Assembly (NCBI RefSeq): GCF_900156065.1
Contig: NZ_FTNF01000012.1
Location: forward strand, 62,001 to 126,000
Length of the DNA: 64,000 nucleotides
From: Micromonospora avicenniae
GTDB taxonomy: Bacteria; Actinomycetota; Actinomycetes; Mycobacteriales; Micromonosporaceae
Direction: 5' to 3'
Shown here: positions 31,939-40,385 of the stretch, piece after piece
Layout: each line of letters opens with the position of its first letter
Position numbering within the stretch: position 1 is the stretch's first letter
Position numbers and translations under genes: made by a program
Notes under the pieces: model-generated
Database searches by the model: none
The model's input: the letters and a program-made list of their open reading frames with translations, nothing else
Told to the model about the DNA's origin: nothing

Positions 31939-33231
31939 GTGAGTGCCTGGCCCGCCATCGCCGCCACCGTGATCTTCGCGGTGGCGTTCATGTTCATCGC
32001 CACCGAGAAGTTCAACCGGGTCGCGGTGGTGCTGGGAGCCGCTGGCCTGATGGCGCTGCTCGGTCTGGTGCCGGGCTCCGAGGTGTTCTACGCCCACCAC
32101 GCCGGCATCGACTGGGACGTCATCTCCCTGCTCCTCGGCATGATGATCATCGTCGGGGTGATCAAGCAGACCGGCGTGTTCGAGTTCCTCGCGATCTGGG
32201 CGGCCCAGCGCTCGCAGGGCCGGCCCTACCGCCTGATGGTCCTGCTCGTGGTGATCACCGGGCTCGCCTCGCCCTTCCTCGACAACGTCACCACGGTCAT
32301 GCTGGTCGCGCCGATCACCATCTCGGTGTGTCGTCGGCTCGGCATCGCGGCCGCCCCGTACCTGATCGCCGAGGTGCTGGCGTCGAACATCGCGGGCGCC
32401 GCCACCCTCATCGGCGATCCGCCGAACATCATCATCGGCAGCCGCGCCGGGCTGAGCTTCAACGACTTCCTGGTGCACATGGCCCCGGTCGCCGCGCTCA
32501 TGTTCCTGGCGTTCGTCCTGCTGGCGCGGGTGATGTTCCGCCGGTCGTTTCAGTACCACCCGGAGCGGTTCGCGGCCGTACGGGAGATGGACGCCCGCGC
32601 CGCGATCACCGACCCGGCGATGCTCACCCGCAGCCTGTTCGTGCTCACGCTGGTGATGGTCGGCTTCGGCCTGCACACCGTGACCGGGGTCGACGTGGCG
32701 ATCGTCGCTCTGGTCGGCGCGGGCGCGATGGTGCTGGTGACTCGCGCCGACACCGCGAAGTACCTGGCCGAGGTCGAGTGGCCGACCCTGGTCTTCTTCC
32801 TCGGCCTCTTCGTGATGGTCGCCGGCCTCACCGAGACCGGGGTCATCGGGCAGGTCGGGCAGTGGGCGACCAGCGCCGTCGGCGACAGCTGGTTCGCCGG
32901 CGCGACCAGCCTCATCTTCGGCTCGGCGGTGCTCGGCGCGTTCTTCGACAACATTCCGTACACGGCGACGATGGCGCCGATCGTGGAGAACATCGCGGCC
33001 CAGGCGGACCCGCAGACCGGGCAGGCACTCTGGTGGTCCTTCGCCCTCGGCGCCGACCTGAGCGGCAACGGCACCGCGGTCGCGGCCAGCGCGAACATCG
33101 TCGTGCTGGGCCTCGCCGCCCGCGCCGGCCAACCGATCAGCTTCTGGCAGTTCACCCGGTACGGCATCGTCACCACGGTGCTGACCACGCTGATCGCCTG
33201 GGGATACGTGTGGCTGCGCTACTTCACCTGA
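31939..33231 (+). CDS. SLC13/ArsB-NhaD-type permease
   Basis: A 430-residue ion-transporter-superfamily permease with about 10-11 helices. Key segments: GLASPFLDNVTTVMLVAPITI and ASNIAGAATLIGDPPNIIIGSRAGLSFNDFL, the conserved paired signature of ArsB/NhaD/SLC13 proteins, and FDNIPYTATMAPIV plus GADLSGNGTAVAASANIV in the second half. It moves an anion or exchanges Na+/H+; the ion cannot be decided from sequence. GTG 31939 begins the first helix region. It is followed by an antiporter (33260) and its regulatory subunit. Confidence 0.87.
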   Translation: MSAWPAIAATVIFAVAFMFIATEKFNRVAVVLGAAGLMALLGLVPGSEVFYAHHAGIDWDVISLLLGMMIIVGVIKQTGVFEFLAIWAAQRSQGRPYRLMVLLVVITGLASPFLDNVTTVMLVAPITISVCRRLGIAAAPYLIAEVLASNIAGAATLIGDPPNIIIGSRAGLSFNDFLVHMAPVAALMFLAFVLLARVMFRRSFQYHPERFAAVREMDARAAITDPAMLTRSLFVLTLVMVGFGLHTVTGVDVAIVALVGAGAMVLVTRADTAKYLAEVEWPTLVFFLGLFVMVAGLTETGVIGQVGQWATSAVGDSWFAGATSLIFGSAVLGAFFDNIPYTATMAPIVENIAAQADPQTGQALWWSFALGADLSGNGTAVAASANIVVLGLAARAGQPISFWQFTRYGIVTTVLTTLIAWGYVWLRYFT

Positions 33232-33259
33232 CCCCGCGCACGGCGGAAGGGGGGCCGAG

Positions 33260-34786
33260 GTGACGCTTACCGAGCTGTACCTGATGCTGGCCGTCGGCAC
33301 CGGCGTCGTCCTGATCAGCGTCACCGCGGCCCGCCTCGCCACCCGGCTGGGCATGCCGGTGCTGCTGGCCTACCTCGGGGTGGGTCTGCTGCTCGGGCAG
33401 GACGGGCTCGGCCTGCCCTTCGACGATGCCGCCCTGGCCCAGGCGCTGGGCCTCGCCGCGCTCGCGGTGATCCTGGTGGAGGGTGGCCTGACCACCGCAG
33501 TGAAGGATGTGCGGCCGGTGTTGGCTCCGGCGACCGTGCTGGCCACGCTCGGCGTGCTGGTCAGTGTGGCGGTCACCGCGGCCGCGGCGTATCTGCTGCT
33601 GGACGTGGGTTGGCAGACCGCGCTGCTGCTCGGCGCGATCGTCTCCTCCACCGACGCCGCGGCGGTCTTCGCGGTGCTGCGGGCGGTGCCGCTGCCCAAG
33701 CGGCTGACCAGCCTCGTCGAGGCCGAGTCCGGTCTCAACGACGCGCCGACGTTCATCCTGGTGCTCACGTTCAGTGCGGTCGGTCTGGACGCGATCGAGC
33801 CGCTGCCGTTGCTCGTCGCGATGCTCTTCCAACTCGCCGCCGGTGGGGTGATCGGCCTGGCCATCGGCGCGGCCGCGGTGTGGCTGCTGCGTCGCCTCAC
33901 CCTGCCCACCTCCGGGTTGTACCCCATCGCGATCGTGGGCTGCGGGGTGCTCGCCTACGCCGTCGCCGGGTTGACCCAGACCAGCGGTTTCCTCGCTGCC
34001 TACCTGGCCGGTCTCGTGCTCGGCAACGCGGGCCTGCCGCACCGGCGGGCCACCCGGTCGGTCGCCGAAGGGCTCGGCTGGATCGCGCAGATCGGCCTGT
34101 TCGTCATGCTCGGGCTGCTGGTCACCCCGAGCGACCTGCCCTCGAGCGTGGTGCCGGCGCTGGTGGTCGGCACAGCCCTGCTGCTCGTCGCCCGGCCGGC
34201 CTCGGTGCTGGTGTCGCTGCTGCCGTTCCGGTTGCCGCTGCGCGAGCAGGTCTTCCTGTCCTGGGCGGGGTTGCGCGGCGCCGTGCCGATCGTGCTGGCC
34301 ACCATTCCGGTCGTCGCCGGCGCGCCCGGCAGCGAACAGGTGTTCAACATCGTGTTCCTGCTCGTCGTCGTGTTCACCGTCATCCAGGCGCCGGCGCTGC
34401 CCTGGCTGGCACGGCGGATGCGGCTCACCCCACCCGCCGTCGGCCCCGACCTGCAGGTCGAACTGGCGCCGCTGGACGCGATGGACGCCGACCTGATCCA
34501 CGTCACCGTCGAGCCCGACTCCCGTTTGCAGGGCGTGTACCTGCCGGAGCTGCGGCTGCCCCCGCCGGCCGCGACGACCCTCGTGGTACGCGGCCCGGAC
34601 ACGTTCGTGCCCGACGAGCACACGCGGTTGCGTGTCGGCGACCAGCTCGTCGTCCTCACCACCCCGCGAGTGCGGGAGGCCACCGAGCGGCGGTTGCGCG
34701 CCGTCGCTCGTGGCGGCCGGCTGGCCGGCTGGTTCGGCGAAACGGGTGATCCCGAGCGGTCCGCCCCGACAGTCAGGAGGCGATAG
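33260..34786 (+). CDS. CPA1-type K+/H+ (or Na+/H+) antiporter with TrkA-C domain
   Basis: A 508-residue cation:proton antiporter. The first ~390 residues give about 12 helices, with AILVEGGL-like, GAIVSSTDAAAVFAVLR and VEAESGLNDAPTFILVL motifs characteristic of NhaP2/CvrA transporters. A TrkA-C domain (about 415-490) forms the cytoplasmic regulatory end. It should expel K+ or Na+ in exchange for protons. GTG 33260 follows GGGGGGCCGAGG. Its stop overlaps the next gene (TAGTG), so the regulatory subunit is co-expressed. Confidence 0.9.
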   Translation: MTLTELYLMLAVGTGVVLISVTAARLATRLGMPVLLAYLGVGLLLGQDGLGLPFDDAALAQALGLAALAVILVEGGLTTAVKDVRPVLAPATVLATLGVLVSVAVTAAAAYLLLDVGWQTALLLGAIVSSTDAAAVFAVLRAVPLPKRLTSLVEAESGLNDAPTFILVLTFSAVGLDAIEPLPLLVAMLFQLAAGGVIGLAIGAAAVWLLRRLTLPTSGLYPIAIVGCGVLAYAVAGLTQTSGFLAAYLAGLVLGNAGLPHRRATRSVAEGLGWIAQIGLFVMLGLLVTPSDLPSSVVPALVVGTALLLVARPASVLVSLLPFRLPLREQVFLSWAGLRGAVPIVLATIPVVAGAPGSEQVFNIVFLLVVVFTVIQAPALPWLARRMRLTPPAVGPDLQVELAPLDAMDADLIHVTVEPDSRLQGVYLPELRLPPPAATTLVVRGPDTFVPDEHTRLRVGDQLVVLTTPRVREATERRLRAVARGGRLAGWFGETGDPERSAPTVRRR

Positions 34787-35271
34787 TGCAGATCGAGCGC
34801 GTGATGCTGCCCGGTATCGGCGTCGGTTACACCCTGCGCACGGTGCAGGGGCGGTGCGTCGGTGTCGTGTGTCACCGCGGCGGTCGCCGCGATCTCGTCC
34901 TCTACGCGTCCGGCGACCCGGACACCGTGGAGCGGTCGCTCGCGCTCACCGCCGCCGAGTCGCGGGAGCTCGGAGAGCTGCTGCATCCCGTGGCCACCAT
35001 CGAGCACGTGCCCGACCTGGAACGCGGCGCCGGTTCGCTGACGGTGGCCGCCGTCCCGGTCACCGCCGCGTCGCCGCACGTCGGCCACTCCCTCGGCGAG
35101 GTCGTCGCGGGCGTACGCGCCGTCACCGTGGTCGCGGTGCTCTCCGGCGGAAGTACGACCACCGCGCCTGGGCCGGATCACCGCATCACCCACGGTGACG
35201 CCCTGGTCGTGGCGGGCACCTCGGAGGGCGTCGCCGCGCTGAGCCGCCGGCTGACTCCGGAAGAGCCGTGA
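34786..35271 (+). CDS. KhtT-like cation:proton antiporter regulatory subunit
   Basis: A 161-residue soluble protein: KhtT-type N-terminal domain (1-70, MQIERVMLPGIGVGYTLRTVQG) and a C-terminal RCK-C/TrkA-C domain (about 80-158, DALVVAGTSEGVAALSRRL). In Bacillus KhtT gates the K+ exporter KhtU in response to c-di-AMP and cations; here the partner is a CPA1-type antiporter that already has its own TrkA-C, so two regulatory modules would act together. Start overlaps the antiporter stop. It ends right before a 19-bp hairpin. Confidence 0.85.
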   Translation: MQIERVMLPGIGVGYTLRTVQGRCVGVVCHRGGRRDLVLYASGDPDTVERSLALTAAESRELGELLHPVATIEHVPDLERGAGSLTVAAVPVTAASPHVGHSLGEVVAGVRAVTVVAVLSGGSTTTAPGPDHRITHGDALVVAGTSEGVAALSRRLTPEEP

Positions 35272-35274
35272 TCC

Positions 35275-35317
35275 CTGCCGTAGGTACCTGACACGAGATG
35301 TCAGGTACCTACGGCAG
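35275..35317. repeat. perfect 19-bp inverted repeat, terminator or operator
   Basis: CTGCCGTAGGTACCTGACA (35275-35293), a 5-nt spacer and its exact complement (35299-35317) lie between the KhtT-like stop (35271) and the VOC start (35327). It is an efficient terminator shape but is only 9 nt from the next ATG, so it must also affect that gene's leader. Confidence 0.7.
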
Positions 35318-35326
35318 GCTGCCGGC

Positions 35327-35698
35327 ATGACAGTGAAAGCCGACCTCGCCATGGTCAACCTCGACAGTTCCGACCCCGTCGCGCACGCCGCCTTCTACCA
35401 CCAGGTTCTCGGTTGGGAGGTCACCCACAGCCAAGCCGAGTACGCCATGATCAGTGGCGGCGGCACGGCGATCGGCTTCGGGCTGGTCGAGAACTACCAG
35501 GCTCCGGCCTGGCCGGACACCACCGGCGGCAAGCGCTACCACCTCGACGTCTACGTCGACGACCTGGCGCAGGCCGAGAAGGAGTTCGTGGCCGCGGGCG
35601 CCACCAGGCCGCAGTTCCAGCCCGGCGACGGGCGGTGGGTGGTGCTCATCGACCCCATCGGACAGCCGTTCTGTATCTGCCCCCGACCGCAGAGCTGA
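35327..35698 (+). CDS. VOC-superfamily (glyoxalase-like) protein
   Basis: A 123-residue single-module VOC protein: LAMVNLDSSDPVAHAAFYHQVLGWEV at the start, GGKRYHLDVYVDDLAQAEKEFVAAGAT in the middle and VVLIDPIGQPFCICPRP at the end. A His and a C-terminal region compatible with metal binding are present. Probably a small-molecule binding or resistance-type protein of unknown ligand. Its start sits just beyond the 19-bp hairpin. It resembles the VOC protein at 62268 in fold and length. Confidence 0.85.
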   Translation: MTVKADLAMVNLDSSDPVAHAAFYHQVLGWEVTHSQAEYAMISGGGTAIGFGLVENYQAPAWPDTTGGKRYHLDVYVDDLAQAEKEFVAAGATRPQFQPGDGRWVVLIDPIGQPFCICPRPQS

Positions 35699-35756
35699 CC
35701 GTCCGGAGGCCCTTCCGCTGCGGCGCGGTGAGGGCCGCCCGATCCCGCCCGACGGC

Positions 35757-36755
35757 TCAGCCGCGCCGGCGGGACCGGGCGGCCCAGATGACGTACGCGG
35801 GGTCGCGGTCGAGGTTGTGCCGGTCCCGGTCGTAGCGGCGGGTGGTGCGGGGATCCGCATGCCCCATCGCGTCCTGTACGTCCTCGAGCGGCACCCCCTC
35901 GGCGCGGGCGGTGGTGGCGAACGCGTGCCGCAGCGAATGCGGGGAGAGTTTCGCCCACGCCGGGATGCCGGCCGCCCGGGCCAGCCGGCGTACCAACCGG
36001 AACACCGCGTGCCGGTCCAGCCGGCTGCCGGTCGCGGTGACCAGCAGCGGCCCGGTCAGCTCGCTCACCGGCACGCCGGCCGCGGCGGCGCGCTGCGCCA
36101 GATAGTCGTCCACCGCGTACGCGGTGCCGGGGGTCAACGCCCGGCGGCGCTGCCGGCCGCCCTTGCCGGTGAACCGCACGCTCCGGTGTCCCCGCTCCGC
36201 GCCGAGGTCTGTGACGTCGAGCGAGACCAGCTCCCCCACCCGCAGTCCGAGGTCGGCCAGCAGGGCGAGGGCGGCACGGTTACGGGCCGCCGTCGGGCCG
36301 GTCTCCGTCTCCGCCGCTGTCAGCAGCGCGTCGACCTCTTCCGGGGTCAGCCCGACCGTCGCCGAGTGGTCCCGGTCGATGCGGGGACGGTCCGCGCCGG
36401 CCACCGGGTTGGCATCGACCGCGCGCAGCCTGGCCAGGAAGTCGTACCAGCTGGACAGGGCGGAGAGCTTGCGCGCCACACTGGCCGGGGTCAGCGGCCG
36501 ACCGGTACGCGCGTTGCGAGTGCTCTCCAGGTCGCGGGCGTACTCGTTGACCTGAAGAAAGCTCGCGCGCAGCGGGTTCACGTCGCGCTGGGCGCACCAG
36601 GCGAGCCAGCCGGCGATGTCCCGCCGGTAGGCGTCGCGGGTGTGTGCCGACAGTCGACGGTTGTGCAGCCAGGCCTCGGTGAACTCCGTGGGGCCGGCGG
36701 GTAGGGCGGGGCCGGCCGACGGTCGGGCCAGTGCCGGGGCCTCGGGGAGAACCAT
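35757..36755 (-). CDS. tyrosine recombinase/integrase (XerC/D-like)
   Basis: A 332-residue site-specific recombinase. An N-terminal SAM-like core-binding domain (about 22-112) precedes the catalytic domain with all expected residues: Arg172 (GLRVGEL), Lys198, His273 and Arg276 (HSLRH), His299 (GHA) and nucleophile Tyr308. It is intact, so probably active. Size is that of Xer recombinases and of simple integrases; it has no neighbouring phage or integron genes. The ATG at 36755 is inside a GAGAACC/GGTTCTC dyad. Confidence 0.88.
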   Translation of the reverse strand: MVLPEAPALARPSAGPALPAGPTEFTEAWLHNRRLSAHTRDAYRRDIAGWLAWCAQRDVNPLRASFLQVNEYARDLESTRNARTGRPLTPASVARKLSALSSWYDFLARLRAVDANPVAGADRPRIDRDHSATVGLTPEEVDALLTAAETETGPTAARNRAALALLADLGLRVGELVSLDVTDLGAERGHRSVRFTGKGGRQRRRALTPGTAYAVDDYLAQRAAAAGVPVSELTGPLLVTATGSRLDRHAVFRLVRRLARAAGIPAWAKLSPHSLRHAFATTARAEGVPLEDVQDAMGHADPRTTRRYDRDRHNLDRDPAYVIWAARSRRRG

Positions 36756-36770
36756 GTGAAAAAGGTTCTC
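36747..36770. promoter_or_regulatory. inverted repeat over the recombinase start codon
   Basis: GAGAACC-N10-GGTTCTC (36747-36753 and 36764-36770) surrounds the start codon of the recombinase gene. It might be an autoregulatory or core-type binding site; the spacer includes an A-tract rare in this DNA. Confidence 0.35.
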
Positions 36771-36839
36771 AGATTCGGGTGGGTGAGCCGGTGAGGCGCG
36801 CCCGACGAGATCAATCGGCTCGCCGGATATCGTCGGGCG

Positions 36840-37823
36840 GTGCGTGCGAGTCGCCTGGTGTCCCTGCTGCTGTTCCTGCAGACCCGGGGTCGGATGACGG
36901 CGCAGGAACTCGCCGCCGCGCTCGAGGTGTCGGTGCGGACCGTCTACCGGGACGTGGAGGCGCTCGGCGCGTCCGGAGTGCCGGTCTACGCCGAGCGCGG
37001 ACCGGCCGGCGGCTACCGGCTGCTGGACGGCTACCGCACCCGGCTCACCGGGATGACCCCGGCCGAGGTGGAAGCCCTCTTCCTGGCGGGCGTACCCGGT
37101 CCCGCGGCCGAGTTGGGCCTCGGCTCGGAACTGGCCGCCGCGGAGCTCAAGGTGCGGGCCGCGTTGCCGGCCGAACTGGCCGACCGGGGCGGGCGGATCC
37201 GCCAACGCTTCCACCTGGACGCGCCGAGCTGGTTCCGCGATCCGGAGCCCACCCCGCACCTGCCCGCGCTCGCCGAGGCGGTCTGGTCGGACCGTCGGGT
37301 CCGGGTGCGCTACCGCCGGTGGCGGGCACCGCGAGAGGTGACCCGTGTCCTCGACCCGCTCGGGCTGGTACTCAAGGCCGGCCGGTGGTATCTGGTCGCC
37401 GCCGTCGACGGTGAGGTGCGCACCTACCGGGTCGGGGCGATCCTGGACCTGGTCGCGCTCGACGACCCGGCCGACCGGCCGGACGGCTTCGACCTGGCTC
37501 GCTGCTGGCGGGAGCACGCCGACCGCTACGAGCAGGGCGTCTACCGGGCGCAGGCGCGGATCCGGATGACGGTGGCGGCGCTGGAGCAGATGCCGTTCGT
37601 CTTCCCACCGGCGATGAGCCGGGCGGCCCGGGCGGCGGCCGGCGAGCCGGACGCCGACGGCTGGCTGCTCACCACGGTCCCGATCGAGTCGGTCAAGCAC
37701 GGCCACATCGAGCTGCTCAAGCTCGGCGCCGAGGTGGAGGTGCTCGACCCGCCGGAGCTGCGGGAACGGTTCACCGACACCGCACACCGACTCGCCGCGC
37801 TCTATCCGGTGCGCCAGGACTGA
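36840..37823 (+). CDS. HTH/WYL-domain transcriptional regulator
   Basis: A 327-residue regulator: DeoR-like HTH (about 1-57, SLLLFLQTRGRMTAQELAAALEVSVRTVYRDVEALGASGVPVYAERG) followed by a WYL domain (about 135-215, VRVRYRRWRAPREVTRVLDPLGLVLKAGRWYLVAAVDGEVRTYRVGAILD) and a WCX C-terminal segment. WYL domains sense nucleotides or other ligands. The GTG start lacks a ribosome-binding site and could be leaderless. It is divergent from the recombinase but their connection is not evident. Confidence 0.9.
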   Translation: MRASRLVSLLLFLQTRGRMTAQELAAALEVSVRTVYRDVEALGASGVPVYAERGPAGGYRLLDGYRTRLTGMTPAEVEALFLAGVPGPAAELGLGSELAAAELKVRAALPAELADRGGRIRQRFHLDAPSWFRDPEPTPHLPALAEAVWSDRRVRVRYRRWRAPREVTRVLDPLGLVLKAGRWYLVAAVDGEVRTYRVGAILDLVALDDPADRPDGFDLARCWREHADRYEQGVYRAQARIRMTVAALEQMPFVFPPAMSRAARAAAGEPDADGWLLTTVPIESVKHGHIELLKLGAEVEVLDPPELRERFTDTAHRLAALYPVRQD

Positions 37824-37901
37824 CGGCCGCCGCACCGGATGCGGTAGCCCGCCGACGCGGATCGGTCGAGCGCTGGCCGGCGGGTACGGAGCGTGCGGGG
37901 G

Positions 37902-38810
37902 TCAGCGCATCGCGACGGCGGACGCGCCGGACACCGCGGCCAGCCGCTCCACTGCCGCGTGGACGATCTCGTCGTCGGGTGGCACCAGGGGTAGCCGTAC
38001 CGTGGGGGCCGGGATCCGACCCTGAGCGTGCAGGACGGCCTTGACGACGGTGGGGTTCGGCGCGGCGAAGAGGGCGGCCGACAGCTCGGCCAGCCGGTGG
38101 CCAAGCTCGCGAGCCTGGTTCGTGTCCCCCCGGCGCCAGGCGTCTGCCAGTTCGACGAAGCCGGCCGTGGCCAGGTGCGCGGAGGCCAGGACTGCGCCGT
38201 GCGCGCCGAGCGCCAGCAGCGGGGATATCACGGTGTCGTCGCCGCCGAGCACCGCGAAACCGGCGGGCGGGTCGGCCAGCAGCCCTACGGTGTCGGCCTC
38301 GATCGCGCCGACGGCCAGCTTGACGCCGATGACTCCGGGCAGCGCGGCGAGTCGACGGAGCGTCTCCGGGGAGAGTTGCTGCCCGGTGCGGTACGGGACG
38401 TGGTAGACGACCAGCGGAACCGGACTGGCTGCCGCCAGCGCCGCGAAGTGGGCGACGACGCCGGGCTCGCCGGGACGGACGAACGGCGGCACCAGACTGA
38501 GCGCGGCGGTCACCTCGCGTCGTGCGCCAAGCGCGGTCACCGCCGTCGGTGTGCTGGCACCCACCAGTAGCGGGGCGTCCCGCTCCCGGCAGACGCGAGC
38601 GAGCAGGTCGACCACCGCCTCCTGCTCCTCCTGGTCGAGGGAGCCCGGCTCGGCGGTGGTGCCGAGTGCGACCAGGCCGGCCGCGCCGGCATCCAGCACC
38701 TCGTGCGCCAACCCCTCCAGCGCGGGACGGGCCACCGCCCCGGCGGCGTCGAACGGGGTGATCAGCGGTACGTACACACCGGAAAGCATCACGGAATCAG
38801 CGTCCGACAC
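37902..38810 (-). CDS. dihydrodipicolinate synthase/N-acetylneuraminate lyase family protein
   Basis: A 302-residue class I aldolase-type TIM barrel. The Schiff-base Lys lies in GVIGVKLAVGAIEAD (about residue 160), the partner Tyr in VVYHVPYRTG (about 134), and GTTAEPGSL replaces the usual GTTGE-x-x-x-L. DapA proper normally has GTTGES, so this is probably a paralogue acting on another 2-oxo acid. GTG 38810 (possibly leaderless) or ATG 38789 may be the start. It is divergent from a LysR regulator, its likely controller. Confidence 0.82.
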   Translation of the reverse strand: MSDADSVMLSGVYVPLITPFDAAGAVARPALEGLAHEVLDAGAAGLVALGTTAEPGSLDQEEQEAVVDLLARVCRERDAPLLVGASTPTAVTALGARREVTAALSLVPPFVRPGEPGVVAHFAALAAASPVPLVVYHVPYRTGQQLSPETLRRLAALPGVIGVKLAVGAIEADTVGLLADPPAGFAVLGGDDTVISPLLALGAHGAVLASAHLATAGFVELADAWRRGDTNQARELGHRLAELSAALFAAPNPTVVKAVLHAQGRIPAPTVRLPLVPPDDEIVHAAVERLAAVSGASAVAMR

Positions 38811-38827
38811 TGCGACCGTAAGGTCCA

Positions 38828-38848
38828 GTTCGCTTTTCTTAGCCGAAC
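38828..38848. promoter_or_regulatory. LysR-type operator in the DapA/LysR divergon
   Basis: GTTCG-N11-CGAAC (38828-38848) lies in the 52-bp gap between the two genes. The 11-bp spacer matches the T-N11-A layout of LysR-family binding sites. A second, wider pair, CAGTTC/GAACTG, encloses it. Confidence 0.55.
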
Positions 38849-38862
38849 CGTAAGCTGAACTG

Positions 38863-39801
38863 ATGCTCGACGTCCGCCGGCTTCGCCTGCTCTACGACCT
38901 GTCCCGCCTGGGCACCATCGCGGCCGTCGCGCAGGCGCACACCTACACTCCGTCGGCGGTCTCCCAGCAACTGTCCGCGTTGGAACGGGAAGCCGGTGTG
39001 GCACTGCTGGAGCGCAACGGCCGGCGGGTCACCCTCACTCCCGCCGGTCGGGTGCTGGTCGTGCACGCCGAAACGGTTCTCGCGGCACTGGAACAGGCCA
39101 CGGCCGCGCTCGTCGCGGTGGCCACGGGCCTGACCGGGCCACTGCGCATCGGCGCCTTTCCCACCGCCGTCCGGACGCTGCTACCCGCGACCCTGGTCGC
39201 GCTGGGGCGGCATCCGGGGCTGGAGCTGACCGTCACCGAACTGGACCCGGTGGCGGTGCCCGACGCGCTGCGGGAGCGGCGCCTCGACGTCGGGCTGCTG
39301 CACGACTACGACGTCGTGCCGGTCGAGCCCGATCCGGCGCTGGACACGATGCCGTTGCTGGACGAGACGGTTTTCCTCGCCATTCCGGAAGCAGGTCCGC
39401 CCACCGCGCTCGCCGCCGACGAACTATCGGCCGACGCCGGATCGCCGGCCGACGGCAGCGCACTGGGCGCGGTGCGGGACGCGGCGTGGATCGTGGCGAC
39501 GCCTGGCACGCTCTGCCACACGGTCACGTTGCAGGTCTGCCGCGCGGCCGGCTTCACACCTCGAGTCCGGCACCGGGCCGACGATTTCACCGCCGTGCTC
39601 GCCCTGGTCGCGGCCGGTCAGGGCGTCTCCCTCGTACCACAGCTCGCCGCCGCGCAGCCGCCCGACGGGGTCCGGCTGGTTCCGTTGCCGACGCGCCGCC
39701 GGACCCGGATCGCGTACCGGCGGGGCGCGGCGGCCCACCCGGCGGTGGCCGCGTTCGTCAACGCGATCCGTGCCGCCACCGACGAGTTCCTGACCCGCTG
39801 A
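38863..39801 (+). CDS. LysR-family transcriptional regulator
   Basis: A 312-residue LysR regulator: N-terminal winged HTH (1-60, LRLLYDLSRLGTIAAVAQAHTYTPSAVSQQLSALEREAGVALLERNGRRVTLT) and a periplasmic-binding-protein-like effector domain (about 90-300). It is divergent from the DapA-like aldolase gene with a 21-bp dyad between, so an inducer related to the aldolase substrate is the natural guess. It ends before a strong terminator. Confidence 0.9.
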   Translation: MLDVRRLRLLYDLSRLGTIAAVAQAHTYTPSAVSQQLSALEREAGVALLERNGRRVTLTPAGRVLVVHAETVLAALEQATAALVAVATGLTGPLRIGAFPTAVRTLLPATLVALGRHPGLELTVTELDPVAVPDALRERRLDVGLLHDYDVVPVEPDPALDTMPLLDETVFLAIPEAGPPTALAADELSADAGSPADGSALGAVRDAAWIVATPGTLCHTVTLQVCRAAGFTPRVRHRADDFTAVLALVAAGQGVSLVPQLAAAQPPDGVRLVPLPTRRRTRIAYRRGAAAHPAVAAFVNAIRAATDEFLTR

Positions 39802-39882
39802 CCTGCGCGGTACGTCCCGGCACGTTCGCAAGGCTGGCCGGGCTCGCCCCTGCTCCAAGCGGAGCCTCGCCGGCACTTGCAG

Positions 39883-39913
39883 CGGCGGGACGGCCACACC
39901 GGCCGTCCCGCCG
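39883..39913. terminator. bidirectional hairpin terminator
   Basis: A perfect 13-bp stem, CGGCGGGACGGCC (39883-39895) with 39901-39913, and a 5-nt loop lies between the convergent LysR and Hsp20 genes. Confidence 0.78.
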
Positions 39914-39925
39914 AACGCGTCGTGG

Positions 39926-40351
39926 TCAGGCGTTGATCTGCTTGCGGCCGTTGCCGTTCGAGACCACGGGTACCCGCCGCGGCTTCGCGCGCTCCGCCAC
40001 CGGAATCCGGAGCGTGAGCACGCCATTCTCGTAGCCCGCCTCCAGGTTGTCGGCGTCGAGGGTGTCGCTGAGGAAGAGCTGCCGGGTGAAGACGCCCATG
40101 GGCCGCTCGGCGGCCACGAGTTCGACCTTGTCGTCGGTGGGCCGGCGCCGCTCGGCGCGTACGGTCAGCACGTTGCGCTCGACCGTGCAGTCGATGCTCT
40201 CCGGCTCGACGCCGGGCAGGTCGAACGCCGCGTAGAAGAAGTCGCCGTCGCGGTAGGCGTCCATGTGCATCACGGCCGGGCGGGCGGTGGTGCCGAGGAA
40301 CTGCTCGGCGAGTCGGTCGATCTCACGAAACGGGTCGGTCCGCATCAACAT
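39926..40351 (-). CDS. Hsp20/alpha-crystallin small heat-shock protein
   Basis: A 141-residue holdase chaperone. The alpha-crystallin core (about 30-125) has FYAAFDLPGVEPESIDCTVERNVLTVRAERR and the conserved LPE-like GVLTLRIPVAERAKPRRV end. Length and domain layout fit bacterial Hsp18/Hsp20. GAGGAGCGACC precedes ATG. A HAIR inverted repeat (40386-40406) 34 bp upstream implies repression by HspR, the standard heat-shock control of this gene type in actinobacteria. Confidence 0.92.
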   Translation of the reverse strand: MLMRTDPFREIDRLAEQFLGTTARPAVMHMDAYRDGDFFYAAFDLPGVEPESIDCTVERNVLTVRAERRRPTDDKVELVAAERPMGVFTRQLFLSDTLDADNLEAGYENGVLTLRIPVAERAKPRRVPVVSNGNGRKQINA

Positions 40352-40385
40352 GGTCGCTCCTCGGTTCTCCGGTCCAAGGGTTCAG

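Noticed and set aside
37902..38810. Housekeeping dapA (lysine/diaminopimelate biosynthesis)
   Set aside because: The GTTGE motif is altered and the gene is paired with a LysR regulator; a family-level name is safer.
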